A DNA stretch of 64,000 nt. Origin: Tulasnella sp. 424. Its lineage: Eukaryota > Basidiomycota > Agaricomycetes > Cantharellales > Tulasnellaceae. The stretch covers positions 186,001 to 250,000 of the forward strand of contig WSUB01000015.1 of NCBI GenBank assembly GCA_019633425.1. Direction: 5' to 3'. Made by a program: the position numbers and the translations under genes. The notes under the pieces are model-generated. The model saw only the letters and a program-made list of their open reading frames with translations, was not told the DNA's origin and made no database searches. This document shows, piece after piece, positions 53,917 to 64,000 of the stretch. Position 1 is the stretch's first letter. Each line of letters starts with the position of its first letter.

Positions 53917-55726
53917 GATGGGAATGTGCCCGACGTGCTACGGGAGTCCAGATGGGTTTTATAGGAAACGCGGGTTCTGGGCTGGAGCCGTTTCAATGAC
54001 GACTACAACTCCAACAAACCGTCGCAAGCGACCAATAAGCGCCTTGTTCCCCATCCTTGGCAAGGCCTCCGAACAACAGCACCGGCATGTTCGACGGGCG
54101 ATACCGTTATCAACATCTGGCGAATTCTTCATGCTTCACCTTTCCATATCACTGAGCATCGAACAGAGTAGTCCTTCTATTCGTATAGTGATGCTCTGCG
54201 CGCTAGCCTCTGAATCGGGTAATGCCAATCCGGCCGCAGTCGATTCTGGCAGACCATGCCGCGAACACCGCGGCTATGTCTCCCGGCGCCCGTCGAGGAA
54301 ACAAATGATGGAGTCGCCATAACAAGCACAGCCACATCGAAGTCCTGGGAGTGTCCTTACCCTCATTGCTATGCACGCGATGCCGATGTCGCGTGAAGAC
54401 CCTCTGATTGACCAGAAACCCCACACTGCGATAGAGCCCGAACGGGCAGTGTGTTCAAGGGCCCACGAGTGAAGGCCTGAGTCGATTGAGCATGTTATCG
54501 CACTGTTCGCCATGATATCTACTTCTATTTCTGTTTTTGCTGCAGAGGACTAAAGTCTGCACCGAGGGTAAATTAGACTTCCACCACGGCATAGGCAGCT
54601 CGTAAGAGCGGTATGCATTTTGAGGCGCCTTCGTCGCCTTCGTTTGCTAGGATAACGAAGAAGAGAACGGCTTGCACACGTCATGCGTGCCGCCGATAAC
54701 TCAACGCCATATGTTTCGTGGGCCCCTCTGAATCGCATTCTACGAAATATCACGGGATTTACTCTTCCGAGGAAACAGCTGCAGGACTTCCGTTGACATT
54801 ATGCTAGACAACTTCGTAGAGTCCCAAGGAGTTAGACAAATGGACCAAGAGAAAAAAAGACGATACCAAGTCAAGGCAGAGCCAGAACATGGTGAAGTCT
54901 GGGTCTAGCATGGATGTTGTTAGCTGCGTCGTGTAATCCCGAAGCCTGGAGAACGCGAGCTAGAACGTCCGACAAAGCAGGGTGGTCACATATGCCACTG
55001 AGCCACAAGTGGATTTGCATCAGCTCCCTCTGGGCTAGCTTCAGGAGTTATATTCGGACAGTACATCGAGGTCGCGACTCGGCCTAAACTCGAAACGAGC
55101 GCTGCAGATGGAGGACCCACCAAGCCTATCAGGCAAGCTAGACCACACCTCCGCAGGCTAGTATGGTAATGACAAAGGACTGGTTTCGGGTTGTCGTGCT
55201 TCGCAAGGGAAGTGAAATCGGAAAAAGAGAAAGGACCCTCAACGCCCCTGGTGCCATACCCTGGACCCGAAGCGCCCATATGATCATTTGAACCATTACT
55301 AATGGAAATAAAAAGGCACTAAAGAATACCATTTTGAATGGGTTCTCTTTCAGACTTCAGACTTTCTCTTTATTTAACTTTTCCCCTCTCAGCAGATCTA
55401 TTCCATAATCTCAGCAAACTGAGTATGTTGCCGTGCAGGCACCTTACAACGCCAGCATTGTCATGTCACGGCATATAGCGGGGGCGCACTGTCATGGCGG
55501 GGACATGAATGGTTCTCAAGTCCCCTTCGCAAATTTGATACAGCTGATAAACCAATAAGGTCCAAAAGCAACGCAGTCTGTATATTCGGGACCACGTGAA
55601 AGAACGGACGACTCTAAAAAACTGGCGAAATGGCAGGCAGTTACTGGTCCGCACATTTAGTAGTTCCGTCGGCTTGGGTAACCGTGCGTTCTGTGGGGGA
55701 GGGGAACAAGTGAGTCTTCCCACCAT
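53917..55726. other. Intergenic region upstream of PSD2
   Basis: 1.8 kb with only short overlapping frames. The left ~300 bases should hold the PSD2 promoter. From about 55250 to 55726 the DNA is the 3' flank of phosphoesterase copy A and belongs to the tandem repeat (it matches 58670-59002). No gene is supported in between. Confidence 0.4.
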
Positions 55727-58381
55727 TTAGTAACGACGAGTAGTCAACGCACTCTGGACCCAATCCTTAATCACGTCTCCACTATAGGTGGTGCCATACG
55801 GTTGCCAAACTGGTTTACCGGTGCTCGTTTGGTTGCATTGCTGATGCGCTGATTCGATCAATTTCTCGATTACTGGATGAGCCCGGTCCTTCAGGAACTC
55901 GAGGGTAACAAAGTCGACCTCTTTACAGCCATCATCTAGTTCAAGGAAGCCTTTGGAAAACGTCGATAAGTATTTATGAGGCAAGAGTTGGGGAAGAGGA
56001 GTCGAAGGTCCCAGAGCATCGCAACTCTGCGGGTGTCGTGCGTCAGCAATTGCTAACGAACGTACAAGGCTGAGTTACTTACACTCTCTTCCAGTGCGGC
56101 TCTATCATCCTGTGCAGTTACTCTTCGCATGTAGCGACCTTGTACTATCGGCCTCTGACTATCCTCGGAAAGGGCTTCGCCAAAGGATTGCACGTGTTTG
56201 GGACGCGGCTCAAGTAATACCTTTGCAACCTTTTCGGCAACCATTTTCGGAACTTTCGTCGACAGGAAAGGTTGACTGTCGTATGGAGTGTTAACAACTG
56301 TAAATATTCGAGATTTCATCAGTGGGATGGAGTTAACGAGATTTAAATGAGTAGACCGACACTTGTCGTTCAGCGTGAAAGTTCCAGCGTAAAGGGGGCC
56401 ACGTATAAAACCATTGTTAAGCAGCAAGGCGTAAGGTCCTGAATCCTTCGGTGGTACCACTTCCGGGAAGGCCACATTACGATACAGGTTCAACGCATGC
56501 AGGGGATCGCCTTCCTCGTATCTTTTGGTGTCCCAAGGGTAGCCTAAGAGGGATCGTCTTAGCTAATTTTGTTTAAGCTTCGCTGGGTACGGGCTCACTG
56601 TTCTTAAGACAACCGATATACTGATCAAGGCCGAACCTCCAGGCTAACTCGCGGAAGGGTTTCATAACGTTCTCACTCGACTGAGCGAAAACACTATCGA
56701 TGGAACCCGTCAGGCGCTGCGAGGGAGGAAAATGGGCGAAATTTAGATTAGGTAGATAAGCTAGACCACGCTGAAAATCTTGAACGTACAATTAGATTTT
56801 TCCGCCTGGCTTCGATATGCATACGCGAAAGCTCCAAACTCTGTTCCGGAGGTGTCAAGTTGTAACCAACCCATCCCACTGTCTCGAGATAGCGACCGGA
56901 CTGTATTAAGAGAATCCGACAAGTAAGACACTACTCGAGGAGAGAAAAAGCGGCTCTCACCTCGATACCGAGCGACCGCACTGGAGTTTCACCGTTGATC
57001 CCCATGATGCATTCTCTCTGGTGCGTATGACCTGTGGATTATTGTTAGATGCAATGCAACGTCTGCGGAATCGACTGGCTCACCCGCGAAGATAAAGATT
57101 GGGGTGTGAGGGTGTTGCTCACGGATCGCTTTATGAATATTGCGCCCTAATGAAGCCGTTGTATCAGGGAACCTTTGGTCTAAACAATCGAGTGCTTACA
57201 CTTCAGTCTCTCTTCACCAGATAACGACATATGGCCTACAAGGAGGAATACGTCCGGGTCGCTAGTCAGGACCTGCTCCCTGAACTGGAGAACGTGACTG
57301 TCAACTCATTATCGTGAAGAGTTACGACCGTCGCCCACTTACCCATGTCTCATTTACGATCGTGTCGACTGGGTCGATATATACGCCAGCATTTATAGTT
57401 TTGCTTTGGTTCTCGAACATTACCCCGATAGCTGTGATTTTCCGCCCCGATTCGGTATGCCAAGTTCGATGGGTCGAGCCTAGTTGCTGGCGTTTCGCGC
57501 GAGGTTCGTTGGGTGGTTTGTAGAACACATTCGCAGCGAGATATTTTTCCTTAATTTCGGGGTGGGACTCGAGCATTTCGAATCTACGTCGTTCGATCAA
57601 TCAACCTAGGGATCTGAAAGCTCGGAAAAAGCATTCCATACAGATGTCTCGCAACGGGCTCTTTCTCCAATTCGTGACTACGGATATGAAGTGTCAGCGC
57701 CGCGAAGAAAGGACCAAAGTCGATATTGCCAGAATTTTCCTTACTTTCCTGGCGACAAGATGTCGTACGGAAGGGAGGTATGCAAAAGGAGTGCCTGCTC
57801 TATCATGAGCATACACCACATGACCAAGTATTCGATCGAACGGACCTGGGCACCCTCTGGTTTATCCGCATCAGATAGCCCTCCTCCATGCGTCTGGTCC
57901 CCGGTGTCAACGAAGATGACGTCTTGCCCACGAGGCTAAGTACGATGTAAGGTCCAACAGTGACGGTGAGTTTCACGCTGGCAGCACATACCGCGCCAGT
58001 TTTCCGGAGGTACTCGACGAACGTGACAACATCTCCAATATTTACGCTTTGCAAGTGAACGAACATCAGTCAATATACACCGGCCACCGACACTTCAACT
58101 TACTCCCATTCCGTTTTATTTGTACTGTGCCCAAGATACCAAGAATGGATGTCGGAAGTGTGAACGAAGTTTACCTATCTTGAGGTGTTAGAGAGATGAA
58201 TCTAATAGGTAAAATGAGCCTACATCATGCATCTTGAACGGCCTTGACGGAGCCGCCTGGCCATTTGCTTGAACGGACGCAACTTTTTGGGGGGTGGGAC
58301 ATTAAACGTCGGTTAGAGCAACGTGGAACGACCGAGGAACCTACGCAGTGCGACGAAAGGCAAGGATAATGTAATCTTCAT
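55727..58381 (-). CDS. Secreted calcineurin-like metallophosphoesterase, copy A
   Basis: Starts MKITLSLPFVALLASVQANG, a good signal peptide. About 13 exons follow with consistent phases. All five metal-site motifs of the calcineurin-like phosphoesterase fold are present: TSDIHSWYLGH (D-x-H), FVDTGDQTHGGGLSDADKPE (GD), SPGNHELEKE (GNHE), LLVGHMSLS (H) and AGHTHQRECIMG (GHTH). The C-terminal half (NLYRNVAFPEVV, YALLLNNGFIRGPLYAGTF, GKPVWQPYGTTYSGDV) corresponds to the 5'-nucleotidase-like domain of fungal secreted members. It therefore probably removes phosphate from nucleotides or similar substrates outside the cell or in the secretory route. It ends LTTRRY with TAA at 55727. A 19-base GT..AG stretch inside one region is not an intron; a 73-base intron ending cctcgcag fits instead. 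Confidence 0.82.
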
Positions 58382-59002
58382 CCCGAATGTCGAGTTAGTA
58401 GCAGGGAGGTGAGGTGGGGAGCAATTCCAAATTTCTGAGGCTGGCGGCCGGATGCTTTATTCGTTTTCGCCAGCACAAGGGTTCAGGGGTCAGCAATTGG
58501 TTCCTGCGCAACTTAGCGCCCAACCACTGTTCGGCCTGCTTCCAGGACCTTGTTCGGAGGTCAAAAATGAGCGGCAGACATGTAGCGCCCAGGAAGGCAC
58601 CGAGACTACTTTAGAAGCTTCTTCGGACACGAAGATGCCGAATGCCCCTTGCATACCTTCGACCCGAACTGCCCAAGTAATCATTTGGACCGTAGCTAAC
58701 GAATATAAAGAGGCACTAATGAATAGTTTTTTGAATAAGTTCTCTTTTAGTCTTCACACTTTCTATTCATTCAAAATTTCCCCTCTCGGATCTATTCCAT
58801 AATCTCAGGAAACTGAGCATGTTGCCATGCAGACACCTTGCAACGCCAGTATCATCTTGTCACCGCATCTAGTGGGGGACGCACTGTCATGGCCGGGGCA
58901 TGAATGGTTCTCGGTTGGTAATTTGACACGGCTCGCAAAACCAATAAGGTCCAAAAGCAACGCCGTCTGTATATTCGGGACCACGTGAGAGAACAGACGG
59001 CC
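58382..59002. other. Promoter of copy A and downstream region of copy B
   Basis: 621 bases containing the unit junction at about 58650-58670. The right part resembles 55250-55726, the left part resembles 61775-62040. No additional gene. Confidence 0.5.
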
Positions 59003-61774
59003 CTAATAAGCTGGCGAGGATGGCAGGCAATTACTGGTCCGCACATTTGGTAGTTCCGTCGGTTCGAGTAACCGTGAATTCTGTGGGGACGGGGAACAAG
59101 TGAGTCTTTCATTATCTGGGTAGCGACGAATAGCCAACGCACTCTGGACCCAATTTTTAATCACGTCTCCACTAGAGGTGGTGCCATACGGTTGCCAAAC
59201 CAGTTTACCGGTGCTCGTTCCCTTGCATCGCTGATTCGCTGATTCTTTCATCAATTTCTCGATTACTGGTTCAGCCCCGTCCTTCAGGAACTCGAGGGTA
59301 ACAAAGTCGACCTCGTCACAGTCTGCTAGTTCATGGAAGCCTTTGGAAAACGTGGATCCGTATTGTGGAGGCCAGGCTTGTAGAAGAGGAGGTGAAGGTC
59401 CCAGAGCATCGCAACTCTGCGGGTGTTGTGCGTCAGAAATTGCTAACGAACGTACAAGGTTGAGTTACTTACACTCTCTTCCCGTGCGGCTCTATCATCC
59501 TTTGCAATTACTCCTCGCAGGTAGCGACCTTGTACCATCGGCCTCTGACTATCCTCAGAAAGGGCTTCGCCAGAGGATTGCACGGGGTTGGGACTCGGCT
59601 TAAGTAATACCCCTGCAACCTTTTCGGCAACCATTTTCGGAATTTTCGTTGTCAGGAAAGGTTGACTGTCATATGGAGTGTTAACAACTGTCAATATTCG
59701 AGATTTCATCAGTCGGATGGAGTTCAATGAAATTTAAACGAGTCGACCGACACTTGTCGTTCAGCGTGAAAGCTCCACCGTAAAGGGGACCACGCATAAA
59801 GCCGTCGTTAAGGAGCAAGGCGTAAGGTCCTGAATCCTTCGGTGGTACCACATCCGGGAAGGCTACATTACGATACAGGTTCAACGCATGCAGGGGATCG
59901 TCTTGGTTGTATACTTGGGTATCCCAGGGGTAGTCTGCAACGGATCATCTCAGCTAATTTTGTTCAAGCCTCTTTGTGTGGGTATGGGCTCACCGTATTT
60001 AAGACAACCGATATATTTATCAAGGTTGAACCTCCTGGCTAACTCATGGAAGGGTCGCATAACGTTCTCACTCGAATGAGCGAAAACACTATCGATGGAA
60101 CCCGTCAGGCGCTGCAAGGGAGAAAATAGGCAAAATTTAGATCAGGTGGATAAGCTAGACCCCGCTGAAAATCTTGAACGTACAATTAGGTTTTTTCGGT
60201 TGGCTTCGATATGCATGCGCGAAAGCTCCAAAGTCTTTCCTGGAGCTGTCAAGTTATAACCGACCCACCCCACTGTCTCCAGATAGCGACCGGACTGTGT
60301 TAAAAGAGTCAGACAGGTCAGACACTACTCTAGGAGAGAGAAAATGGATCCCACCTCGATACCGAGCGACCGCGCTGGATTTTCACCGTTGATCCCCATG
60401 ATGCATTCTCTCTGGTGTGTATGACCTGTGGATTATTATTAGACGCAACGCGACGTCTGCGGAACCGACTGGCTCACCCGCGAAGATAAAGATTGGGGTG
60501 TGAGGGTGTTGCTTACGGATCGCTTCATGAATCTTGCGCCCTAATGACGCCGGTTATCAGGGAGTCTTTAGTCTAAAGGATCGAGTGCTTACACTTCGGT
60601 CTCTCTTTAGCCGATAACGACATATGGCCTACAAGGAGGAATACGTCCGGGTGGCTGGTCAGGACCTGCTCCGTGAACTGGGGAACGTGACTGTCAACTC
60701 ATTATCGTGAAGAATTATGAACATCGTCCACTTACCCATTTCTGATTTACTATCGTGTCGACTGGGTCGATATATACGCCAGCATTTATAGTTTTGTTTT
60801 GGTTCTCGAACATTACCCCGATTGCTGTGATCTTCCGTCCCGATTCTGTGCTCCATGTTCGATGCGTCGTACCTAGCCGCCGGCGTTCCGCGCCAGGTTC
60901 GTTGGGTGGTTTGTAGAACACATTAGCAGCGAGATATTTTTCCTTAATTCCGGGGTGGGACTCGAGCATTTCGAATCTATGTCATTCGATCAATTAACCG
61001 TGGGTCTGAAGGTTCGGAAGAAGCATTCCATACAGGTGTCTCGCAACGAGCTCTCTCTCCAGCTCGTGACTGTGGATATGAAGTGTCAGCACCGCGAAGC
61101 AAGGACCAAAGTTGATGCTGCCAGAAGTTTCCTTACTTTCCAGGCGACAGGACGTCGTAGGGGAGCGAAGTGTGTAAAAGCAGTGCCTGCTCTACCGTAA
61201 GCATATACTACATGACAAAGTATTCGATCTAACGGACCTGGGTACCCTCTGGTTTATCCGCATCAGATAGCCCTCCTCCATGCGTCTGGTCCCCGGTGTC
61301 AATGAAGATAACGTCTTGCCCACGAGGCTAAGTCCGATGTAAGGTCCAACGGTGACAATGAGTTTCATGGTGGCGATACATACCGCGCCGGTTTTCCGGA
61401 GGTAATCGACGAACGTGACAACATCTCCGATATTTGCGCTTTGCAAGTGAACGAACATTAGTCAATATAAATCGGTCCCTGACACTTCAACTTACCCCCA
61501 TCCCGTTTTATTTGCATTGTGCCCAAGATACCAAGAATGGATATCGGAAGTGTGGACGAAGTTTACCTATCTTGAGGTGTTAGAGAAGATAAATCTTACA
61601 AGTAAAATGAACTTACATCATGCATTTGGAACGGCCTTGACGGAGCCGCCTGGCCACTTGCTTGAATGGACGCAACTTTTTTGGGGATGGGCCATCAGGC
61701 TTCGGTTAGAGAAATGTGGTACGACCGAGAAACGTACGCAGCGCAACGAAAGGCAAGGATAGTGTGACCTTCAT
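59003..61774 (-). CDS. Secreted calcineurin-like metallophosphoesterase, copy B
   Basis: Tandem paralogue of copy A with the same exon pattern. Signal peptide MKVTLSLPFVALLASIQASG; motifs TSDIHSWYLGH, FIDTGDQTHGGG and GNHELERE are all kept, so it should be active. Introns sit at the same sites but have diverged. One carries in-frame stops (gtccgttagatcg) that show it really is spliced. Difference from copy A: the stop after ARRY is lost (TACCCAGAT instead of TACTAA), so the frame continues for about 29 extra residues to CLPSSPAY at 59003. The sequence before the end also has a three-base deletion and a three-base insertion relative to copy A, both in frame. Either the two copies are maintained for dosage or they differ in substrate. 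Confidence 0.8.
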
Positions 61775-62445
61775 CCCAAATGTCGAGTCTAGTAGCACGG
61801 AGGTGAGGTGGAGAGCAATTCCAAGTCTCTTGAGACTCGCAGTTGCTTTATTCGTTTTCGCCAACGCAAGGGTCCAGGCAATTAGTTCCCGCGCTACCTA
61901 GCGCCCGACCATCGTTCGGCCCCGTTTCGGGGACCTTGTTCGGTAGTTAAAAAATTCGGGAGATGAGCGAGTATGCGGTACCCGGAAGACACAAGGAGAC
62001 TACTTCGAGTGGTTGTTCGGACACGAAGAGGCTGAATAGGGGCAAGCTACCAAAAGTCAGGTTGAAGCAAAATAGGATCTAAGAATATAATAGACGGCAT
62101 GAAAGCTTTTAGGAGAAGGCGGGAACCACAATCAGTATCGACATAACATACTCACCATCTTGACACCGTTTTCCTGTTTACACGGAGCAGCGAGCGATCC
62201 TCCCGAACAGCCGAACAGCGGAAGACGAGATGTTGCAAAGGATTGCCCGTGCACCCTTCGAAGAAGAAACAGGTACCCAATCATCGGGGGCGGCTTCAGA
62301 AAACTGGGCTTCGGGCGACCGCCACAGCAGGGAAGCATCTAATGGGTAACGTAGGGCAACGTAATACAGTCACAAAGTTGCAAATTTAGGACAGGCTGTG
62401 ATTAAAGACCGCTAAAAATGGTTTCTGCGGAGTGAGACACTCGGT
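61775..62445. other. Promoter of phosphoesterase copy B
   Basis: Up to about 62060 this matches the promoter of copy A (58390-58650). A plus-strand frame here (SLLRLAVALFVFANARVQA) mimics a signal peptide but is antisense and has no partner exon. 62060-62445 is unique and is the downstream region of the next gene. Confidence 0.45.
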
Positions 62446-63998
62446 TCAGTACATGAAAATATGGGCTGTTTGGTATCTCTCTCCGCCTGGTGGATCCAAG
62501 ATGACCAGTAGTCGCCCGTATTCATCGTCAAAATCAATACGGTGAACGAGGTTAAGATCAATCGGGACACTGAACTGAGTGCCTGAATCATCCTCGTTGG
62601 TGGTGGAATCCCATGGTGTTTGCATCGTAATCGTTTCAAGTCGTGGCTCGGCCTCGGGATGATCAGGTCGGACAGGTCTATTGACCCACAACAATCTCCT
62701 CCCGTACGTGCTCGGAACGAGCATGGTAGCCCCGTCGATCCTCGCCAGCATACACTGGTTTCGGAGACGCTTGATTCGTCTCGACTCTCGCGGCATTGGC
62801 TCTCCGAATTTGAGCGATCGAATCACTCGCGCCGGAGAGATCCAATGTATTCCAACCAATGAGCGCCATTCCAGCTCGGGATCAGCTTGCTGGTTTGTTC
62901 GTGTTGCTTCAAATATGACAGGAACAAGGTGGTCCGTCTGCCAATGCGGTGTATCCCAAGGGTGGACAGTAAACCAGTGCAGTCCTTCCATCAACGGATC
63001 CAGGGAAGAGCCATAGGTACGTAGGCGAGTTACATCCGGTGGGTGTTGGATGTAAAGACTCCCACTGGGGGGCAGCCTCCCCCGCAAGTCGAAGTACGCA
63101 GCGAATAGAACCTCGTCCGCGATCTCGGAGAACAAGAGGAGGTCATTTCCGGAGACGACGATATCCCATTGCTGAAAGAGTCCCTGGTTAATTCTCGCCT
63201 ATGCCAGAGAACAGTTCGAGTGGAATCTCACCCTGTTGGCCCCTAGGCCTGTGGTAAGGGTTAAATGGACACGCCGGGCGATATCCACTATGACCAGAAG
63301 CACCCCTTTGCCCTCTGAGGATTGCACCACGGCGATGGCAAGTCCGTCTAAAATAGGGCGAAAAGAGTTCAGCCTTGGAACCGTCAAGTAAACAGCGTAT
63401 AAACCCAACCTTGTACAATTACGCCTGGGGTTGGAAACGCCCGTACACCACCGGTCTGGTAGTCTTGACTGAAGTTGGCTAAGAGTTGCCCATTTTCCTG
63501 TCGTATACATTGAATTATAAAGCTGTGGAAAGATGAGCTTGCACTTTGCCCAAGAAGTCAATAGCTGCAGCGGGTGTCTATTAAAGATACTTACGTTTCC
63601 GGATCGTAGCACACAGCTGCGACAAGGATCAACATATTTCTGGGATCACCGCTTGTTTGATACCCAATAGCTATGATATGATTGCTAATGCGGTGGGTTG
63701 CCAGTTGAATTCCTGTTTGTATAGGGTTATCAGGGTTTCCAGATTGGGTCGGGGATGGGCATAAATCCCAGACCCGAACGGTGCCATCGTCATGGGTCGT
63801 CATTGCAAGTTCTCCGCCTTGAATGAAGGCAAAATTTTCCAGATGACTATCGTTCAAGGGGAATTCGAGAGTGCAGTGCTTCAAGTATTTAGGACCGGGT
63901 GATCGGAGTTTGATGTCGAGGTCGTGACATCGGAGACAGCTTCGCATAAGTTGTTCAATTGACAGCGACTTCAGCGATGAGTGAAATGAAGGAAGGGG
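62446..63998 (-). CDS. WD40-like protein, possibly F-box type (5' partial)
   Basis: The frame is open to the right edge, so the start lies beyond the window. The right-hand exon contains a WD-like blade (FAFIQGGELAMTTHDDGTVRVWDL) followed by a propeller-like strand pattern (NHIIAIGYQTSG, NMLILVAAVCYDPET). Middle exons lie at about 63240-63600 (ILDGLAIAVVQSSEG, GVLLVIVDIARRVHL). The last exon (about 63180-62446) ends VHRIDFDDEYGRLLVILDPPG before HIFMY. The closing 'I-x-F-D-D-E-Y-G-R-L' block is a pattern I associate with the C-termini of mushroom F-box/WD-like proteins, so an F-box may sit in the missing part. Exon borders in the middle are approximate. Function unknown. Confidence 0.55.
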
Positions 63999-64000
63999 TG

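Larger units (their letters stand above)
55250..62060. repeat. Tandem segmental duplication, two units of about 3.4 kb
   Basis: Unit 1 (about 55250-58670) and unit 2 (about 58670-62060) are co-linear over coding exons, introns and flanks. Examples: ctattccataatctcag at about 55389 and 58791, and the promoter words gctttattcgttttcgcca at about 58454 and 61844. Each unit carries one phosphoesterase gene plus its promoter. The 3' flank repeats begin near ccttcgacccgaa/ccctggacccgaa. Small indels and many substitutions show that the duplication is not recent. Confidence 0.75.

Noticed and set aside
53684..54322. 212-codon plus-strand frame
   Set aside because: Antisense to the first exon and promoter of PSD2; no independent support.
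56748..56800. A 19-base GT..AG stretch in both phosphoesterase copies
   Set aside because: Too short for a fungal intron; a 73-base intron from the same donor to cctcgcag gives the conserved frame.
61716..61901. Plus-strand frame ending in a signal-peptide-like stretch
   Set aside because: Antisense to the promoter and start of phosphoesterase copy B and without a continuation; hydrophobicity is by chance.
1..64000. CRISPR arrays, rRNA or tRNA genes, complete transposons
   Set aside because: No regular repeat-spacer pattern, no rRNA-like sequence, no tRNA B box by eye, and no transposase or reverse-transcriptase motif seen.

Overview
The window looks like a chromosome segment from a basidiomycete fungus, most likely a mushroom-forming Agaricomycete. 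Almost every gene is cut by short introns, mostly 45-75 bases, with GT..AG ends and CTGAC/CTAAT-like branch sites. Intergenic gaps are usually short. The gene families also fit: F-box proteins with the '(I)ALDHLW' signature, a divergent G-alpha protein, and housekeeping genes that are clearly fungal orthologues. All exon models below were assembled by hand from splice signals and reading phase.

Left part (1-24.7 kb), mostly conserved genes: a GATA zinc-finger regulator (5' end outside the window); a 4.2 kb gene-free interval; indoleamine 2,3-dioxygenase; the mRNA export factor RAE1/GLE2, divergent from a small CBP6/UQCC2-like protein; two tandem APH-type kinase-fold paralogues; a divergent pair of uncharacterised one-helix membrane proteins; an APC-family amino-acid permease with a duplicated first exon; the tRNA acetylation adaptor TAN1; and actin-capping protein beta.

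Middle (24.7-39.8 kb), an accessory island between two housekeeping genes (CAP2 and the cyclophilin PPIL3). It holds three F-box/LRR copies: one intact, one frameshifted, one a double-F-box chimera. It also holds leftover promoter units, a duplication junction carrying a scrap of PPIL3, an intact protein kinase-TPR fusion, two decayed kinase relics and a truncated TPR pseudogene. It looks like an active birth-and-death locus.

Right part (39.8-64 kb): PPIL3; an enlarged, unusual G-alpha subunit lacking the switch II glutamine; a SAP-domain coiled-coil protein; a DsbA/FrnE-type oxidoreductase; a large C2-C2-EF-hand phosphatidylserine decarboxylase (Psd2 type); two tandem secreted calcineurin-like phosphoesterases on a 3.4 kb duplication; and the 3' part of a WD40-like protein running off the right edge.

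The housekeeping genes cover tRNA modification, tryptophan/NAD metabolism, mRNA export, lipid synthesis and actin capping. The lineage-specific material is signalling and ubiquitin-targeting genes, which are duplicating and decaying.
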